DNA of 8,139 bases from NCBI GenBank assembly GCA_964564695.1, contig CAZMCC010000132.1, forward strand, positions 1 to 8,139. Direction: 5' to 3'. Shown here one piece after another: positions 5,788-8,139 of the stretch. Made by a program: the position numbers and the translations under genes. This DNA comes from CAZMCC01 sp964564695. GTDB taxonomy: Bacteria > Planctomycetota > Phycisphaerae > Phycisphaerales > UBA1924. Below the pieces are notes generated by a model that made no database searches, was not told where the DNA came from, and worked only from the letters and a program-made list of their open reading frames with translations. Positions within the stretch are counted from its first letter, which is position 1. Every line of letters starts with the position of its first letter.

Positions 5788-5842
5788 CTCGCGAACGCGC
5801 AACTCTGAGCAGTCGACCGGAAAAGCTCGCGAATGCTCAACT
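5788..5842. repeat. 17-mer direct repeat in the DAHP synthase/H1-like divergent gap
   Basis: CTCGCGAACGCGCAACT (5788-5804) recurs as CTCGCGAATGCTCAACT (5826-5842): 15 of 17 bases match, 38 nt apart start to start. They lie 75-130 nt upstream of the DAHP synthase start and about 145-200 nt upstream of the H1-like start, in a 272-bp gap with no other gene. Each copy contains the palindrome TCGCGA. They could be paired operator sites for either gene. The gap also has a TCCCAC/GTGGGA hairpin (5881-5886/5892-5897); I found no convincing -35/-10 pair. Confidence 0.4.
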
Positions 5843-5986
5843 AACGGAAATATCTCGCCGATCGGTTGCGGACGTAGTTATCCCACACCACGTGGGAACG
5901 GCGAGCTACGGGCCCGGCGGGCCGTGTCCATTCTCGTCGATCGGTCAAGTTCTCACTCCACACCCACGCCCGCAAGGAAGCATTCA

Positions 5987-6490
5987 ATGGCCACCCGCAG
6001 CACCCGTTCGAACCGCCGTCGCAGCACGGCCCGGCGCGCCAGCGCCCGCCGCACCACGACGCGCCGCAGCACCGCCCGTCGCTCCTCCACCGCCCGTCGT
6101 TCCACGGCCCGTCGCGCGACGGCCCGCCGCACGAACGCCCGGCGTACGACCGCGCGTCGCACGACCCGCCGCACCTTCAAGCGGACCACCAAGCGGACCG
6201 CGAAGCGCTTCGGCGCCGCGAAGCGCCGCACCGCCAAGAGCTTCCGCAAGCGCGCCACCGCCAAGAAGTCCGCCCGCCGCACCGCCAAGCGCAAGACCGC
6301 CAAGCGCACCACGGCCAAGCGCAAGACCGCGAAGCGCTCGACCGCCAAGCGCTCCACCGCGAAAAGGACCACTGCGAAGCGCTCCACCGCCCGCAAGAGC
6401 TTCCGCAACAAGGCCAACAGCTTCAGCTTCTGGGCCCGGTCCTCGAGCAACGCTCGTCGCACCTGGTCCGCCCGCCGCAAGGCCGCCTAA
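5987..6490 (+). CDS. Histone H1-like Arg/Lys-rich repeat protein
   Basis: A 167-residue, extremely basic protein made of five-residue repeats, with no acidic residues visible. Residues about 11-62 repeat ARR(S/T)T-type units (Arg-Arg); residues about 67-137 repeat AKR(S/T)T-type units (Lys-Arg), with TAKSFRKRATAKK in between. The C-terminal 27 residues are different (NKANSFSFWARSSSN ... TWSARRKAA) and carry the only Trp and much of the Phe. There is no globular domain. Such Ala/Lys/Thr/Arg-rich repeats resemble bacterial H1-like proteins (Hc1/Hc2, AlgP tails), which coat and compact DNA, so a nucleoid role is likely but not proven. ATG 5987 is preceded by AAGGAAG (5974-5980), 6 nt away. The frame is open further upstream to 5762, but that part lacks the repeats and a ribosome site. 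A strong terminator follows. Coding is supported by the exact 15-nt period and codon choice; a long antisense frame is a composition shadow. Confidence 0.9.
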   Translation: MATRSTRSNRRRSTARRASARRTTTRRSTARRSSTARRSTARRATARRTNARRTTARRTTRRTFKRTTKRTAKRFGAAKRRTAKSFRKRATAKKSARRTAKRKTAKRTTAKRKTAKRSTAKRSTAKRTTAKRSTARKSFRNKANSFSFWARSSSNARRTWSARRKAA

Positions 6491-6534
6491 GGCGCCACGG
6501 CGATCAGTTCAGGAACACCTCCTGTTGACCAACA

Positions 6535-6573
6535 CGACCCCGGGGCAGTCCCCCCGGGGTCGCGTTGCATTTT
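6535..6573 (+). terminator. Intrinsic terminator after the H1-like gene
   Basis: CGACCCCGGGG (6535-6545) pairs perfectly with CCCCGGGGTCG (6552-6562) around CAGTCC; AAC/GTT extends the stem past one mismatch. TTTT at 6570-6573 follows after a 7-nt spacer. It lies 45 nt after the stop codon. Confidence 0.8.
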
Positions 6574-6575
6574 AC

Positions 6576-6599
6576 GAGCCCTGTGCGCGAGCACAGGGT
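6576..6599. repeat. Third copy of the GCGA-loop hairpin element
   Basis: GAG, then CCCTGTGC (6579-6586), GCGA loop (6587-6590), GCACAGGG (6591-6598), then T. Length, flanking GAG and T, outer CC/GG, inner GC/GC and loop are identical to the two elements at 4223-4246 and (minus strand) 4269-4292, while four inner pairs differ by compensating changes. It lies between the convergent H1-like and DinB-fold genes. Two weaker hairpins follow (6600-6604/6611-6615 and 6618-6622 with a CGCAC further on). Confidence 0.6.
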
Positions 6600-6649
6600 G
6601 AACCGCAACGGGTTCCTGTGCGCTCGAAGCTCGCACGCGCACCGACCGT

Positions 6650-7144
6650 TCACACCGCCTCCCGCACCCGATACATGTAATCCACCTCCGGCCACGCCGC
6701 CCCCACGCGCCGGAGAATGTTCACCGCCTGCGCCTGGTGGTGCTTGCTGTGCAGGATGCCCTGCAGCAGCATGTCGCGGAGCGTGGCCCGGAACATCGAC
6801 CCCTTCGAGTCGCGGTAGGTCTGCACCCGCCCCAGGTCCGACTCCGACAGCGAGCCCAGGAACTGCCCGCGGGCCGCGGCGTTCGCGCTCAGCCTCGCCC
6901 CCACGTCCTTGACCGTTACGTGCTCGCTCTCGCTGGGCCAAGGCGGGCTTTCGCCCTTGAACCGCGACAGCCACACGCTCTCGCCGTTGTGGATGTGCAG
7001 CAGCGTCCGGCGCAGCGTGCCCGGGCCGATCTCCATCGGCCGGTCGAGGGCCTCCTCGACGACCGGGGCCGCGCCCTCGATCAGCTTCGAGTTGCTCCAG
7101 TCCGTGTAGTCGAACAGCCGGCGAATCAGGTCGAGCTCGCTCAT
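6650..7144 (-). CDS. DinB-fold metal-binding protein
   Basis: A 164-residue protein of the DinB/YfiT four-helix-bundle family (not the DNA polymerase IV also called DinB). Members bind a divalent metal through three histidines and include thiol-dependent transferases such as bacillithiol or mycothiol S-transferases; many have no known substrate. The expected ligands are H50 in LLHIHNGESVWL, and H132 and H136 in LHSKHHQAQAVNILR. Trp16 in DYTDWSNSKL near the start and PEVDYMYRVRE at the end also fit. ATG 7144 has a perfect AAGGAGG (plus-strand CCTCCTT at 7151-7157) 6 nt upstream. The gene is single, divergent from comB and convergent with the H1-like gene. A near-perfect palindrome lies just upstream of its ribosome site and may be an operator. 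The substrate is unknown. Confidence 0.88.
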   Translation of the reverse strand: MSELDLIRRLFDYTDWSNSKLIEGAAPVVEEALDRPMEIGPGTLRRTLLHIHNGESVWLSRFKGESPPWPSESEHVTVKDVGARLSANAAARGQFLGSLSESDLGRVQTYRDSKGSMFRATLRDMLLQGILHSKHHQAQAVNILRRVGAAWPEVDYMYRVREAV

Positions 7145-7161
7145 GCGGCGCCTCCTTGCGA

Positions 7162-7176
7162 GACGGTAGTACCGTC
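7162..7176. promoter_or_regulatory. Palindrome GACGGT-AGT-ACCGTC upstream of the DinB-fold gene
   Basis: GACGGT (7162-7167) and ACCGTC (7171-7176) are exact complements around AGT. It ends 4 nt from the Shine-Dalgarno (7151-7157) of the DinB-fold gene, on the side of its promoter or leader. It may be a repressor site or a 5' UTR hairpin. Confidence 0.35.
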
Positions 7177-7182
7177 GTTGAG

Positions 7183-7278
7183 AAGTGGCAGAGTGGCGAA
7201 GTGGCTGAGTGGCAAAGTGGTGGAGCGCAACGGCGATTCACTCCGTCACTTTGCCACTTTGCCACTTTGCCACTTCCA
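7183..7278. repeat. Octanucleotide repeat in inverted arms
   Basis: Left arm: five 8-nt units starting at 7185, 7193, 7201, 7209 and 7217 (GTGGCAGA, GTGGCGAA, GTGGCTGA, GTGGCAAA, GTGGTGGA). Right arm: three perfect CACTTTGC units (7247, 7255, 7263) and a decayed fourth at 7271, the reverse complement of GCAAAGTG. The arms can pair; for example 7208-7220 pairs with 7254-7266 for 13 bp. The 22-nt spacer is TG-rich then ends in GATTCACTCCGT. It fills most of the divergent gap between the DinB-fold and comB genes. Confidence 0.85.
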
Positions 7279-7319
7279 GCCCGCGTACCGTTGGCCCGCC
7301 ACTCTCTGGAGCCGCCCCC

Positions 7320-8066
7320 GTGCCGCAGACCGTGTTCGCGTACGCCAAGGCCGAGCTCGTCCGCCCCGAAGACCTCGGCGCGGGCGTCGCGGTGGTGATC
7401 GACGTGCTCCGGGCCTCAACGACGATCTGCGCCGCCCTCGCCGCTGGAGCCCGCGAGGTCGCCCCGTGCCTCGAGGTCGCCGAAGCCGTCGCCCTCGCCC
7501 AGAAGCTCGGCCCCGCGGCGTGCGTCTCGGGCGGCGAGCGCGAGGGGCGCGCCGTGGAAGGTCTCACGCTGGGCAACTCACCCGCCGAGTACACCGCCGA
7601 CGCCGTGGCCGGCAAGACCGTCGCCCTCTCCACCACCAACGGCACCCGCGTCGCCCTCTTCGCCCGCCAGGCCCAGCGCGTCTTCATCGGCGCCCTATGC
7701 AATGTGTCGGCCCTGTGCCGCGTGCTCCGCGCCGACGGGCGCGACGTGCACCTCATCTGCGCCGGCGTCCGCGCTCAGGTGGCCATGGAGGACTGCATCG
7801 CCGCGGGCGCGATCGCGTCGCAGCTCATCGAACGCGGCTCGACCCCGTCGCACGACGACCAGGCGATCATGTTCGCCCGCCTGTTCACCGCCTCCCAGCT
7901 CGCCGGGCGCGGCTCGCTCACCCCGAGCCTGCGAACCAGCCTCGGCGGGCGCAACCTGATCTCGATCGGCCTCGAGGCCGACATCGAGACGTGCGCCCAG
8001 GTGGATGCGTACGCGGTGGTGCCTGAGCTGGACCGGGCGCGGAATCGGATTACGGGCGTTTCCTGA
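7320..8066 (+). CDS. comB: ComB-like 2-phosphosulfolactate phosphatase
   Basis: A 248-residue member of the ComB family, Mg-dependent phosphatases that release phosphate from (R)-2-phospho-3-sulfolactate in methanogen coenzyme M synthesis; bacterial members probably act in sulfolactate metabolism or on an unknown substrate. Family motifs, numbered from the GTG start: AVVIDVLRASTT (24-35), SGGEREG (70-76), LGNSPAEY (84-91), LSTTNGTR (103-110), GALCNVSAL (124-132), ICAG (146-149) and MEDCIAAGAI (156-165). GTG 7320 is chosen because it has TGGAG 8 nt upstream and gives the family length. The same frame is open to 7209, but that stretch is the octamer repeat and would add non-family sequence. In the CAG-to-ED segment the middle Gly I expect is Ala, a mild deviation recalled from memory. 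It may be followed by a second gene 18 nt downstream. The substrate in this organism is not certain. Confidence 0.92.
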   Translation: MPQTVFAYAKAELVRPEDLGAGVAVVIDVLRASTTICAALAAGAREVAPCLEVAEAVALAQKLGPAACVSGGEREGRAVEGLTLGNSPAEYTADAVAGKTVALSTTNGTRVALFARQAQRVFIGALCNVSALCRVLRADGRDVHLICAGVRAQVAMEDCIAAGAIASQLIERGSTPSHDDQAIMFARLFTASQLAGRGSLTPSLRTSLGGRNLISIGLEADIETCAQVDAYAVVPELDRARNRITGVS

Positions 8067-8084
8067 ACAACCGGAGCGGACGCG

Positions 8085-8139
8085 ATGAAAGCCCGGAGCG
8101 GCAGCGACGGGCCACGGCGAGAACGGTGCGCGCGGGGGC
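8085..8139 (+). CDS. Probable start of a downstream gene, cut by the window edge
   Basis: ATG 8085 is preceded by GGAG (8073-8076), 8 nt away, and opens a frame with no stop to the window end (18 codons). The visible residues are basic and Gly/Arg-rich (MKARSGSDGPRRERCARG). It begins 18 nt after the comB stop with no terminator between, so it could share comB's transcript. Too little is visible to name it, and 18 stop-free codons in GC-rich DNA is weak evidence. Confidence 0.35.
   Translation, partial: MKARSGSDGPRRERCARG

Noticed and set aside
5953..6480. A 175-codon antisense frame over the H1-like gene
   Set aside because: Its Leu/Arg/Val repeats are simply the complement of the 15-nt repeats of the H1-like gene, with no ribosome site.
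7183..7278. CRISPR array or transposon end as explanation for the repeat
   Set aside because: Units are 8 nt with no spacers, there is no Cas or transposase gene, and no target-site duplication is visible.

Overview
This is a GC-rich window (about two-thirds GC by eye, strong C/G preference at third codon positions) with eight complete protein genes, one gene probably cut by the right edge, and intergenic gaps rich in hairpins and short repeats. The gene set (a HIT hydrolase, a Uma2 protein, a solitary LemA, a class II DAHP synthase, a bacterial ComB, a DinB-fold protein and a repetitive Arg/Lys-rich histone H1-like protein) plus good AAGGAGG-type Shine-Dalgarno sites suggests a free-living, high-GC bacterium. 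Planctomycetota (Phycisphaerae-like) is my best guess. That is inference from gene content and style; no rRNA or other marker is present.

Layout, left to right. 1-125: no gene; a palindrome and a polypyrimidine repeat tract. 126-770 (-): HIT-family nucleotide hydrolase/transferase whose last codons lie in a heptanucleotide repeat. 906-1412 (+): SnoaL/NTF2-like domain behind a histone-like basic tail. 1413-1634: an excellent intrinsic terminator and a candidate small RNA. 1635-2843 (-): multi-pass membrane protein of unknown function, divergent from 2915-3496 (+), a Uma2 (DUF820) nuclease-fold protein. 3612-4205 (+): LemA. 4296-5714 (-): class II DAHP synthase, first step of the shikimate pathway, with a probable TTG start; it converges on lemA over a perfect 29-bp inverted repeat built from two hairpins. 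5715-5986: divergent regulatory gap with a repeated 17-mer. 5987-6490 (+): H1-like protein. 6491-6649: terminator plus another hairpin of the same family as at the lemA boundary. 6650-7144 (-): DinB-fold protein. 7145-7319: divergent gap filled by an octanucleotide repeat in inverted arms. 7320-8066 (+): ComB-like 2-phosphosulfolactate phosphatase. 8085-8139: probable start of a further gene.

The genes alternate strand and are nearly all single transcription units, so they look like scattered housekeeping genes, not one pathway; only comB and the edge ORF could share an operon. I see no defence island, CRISPR, transposase, prophage or biosynthetic cluster. The most unusual content is non-coding or low-complexity: a covarying GCGA-loop hairpin family, two kinds of short tandem repeat (7-mer and 8-mer), a candidate anti-Shine-Dalgarno small RNA, and two proteins with histone-like basic sequence.
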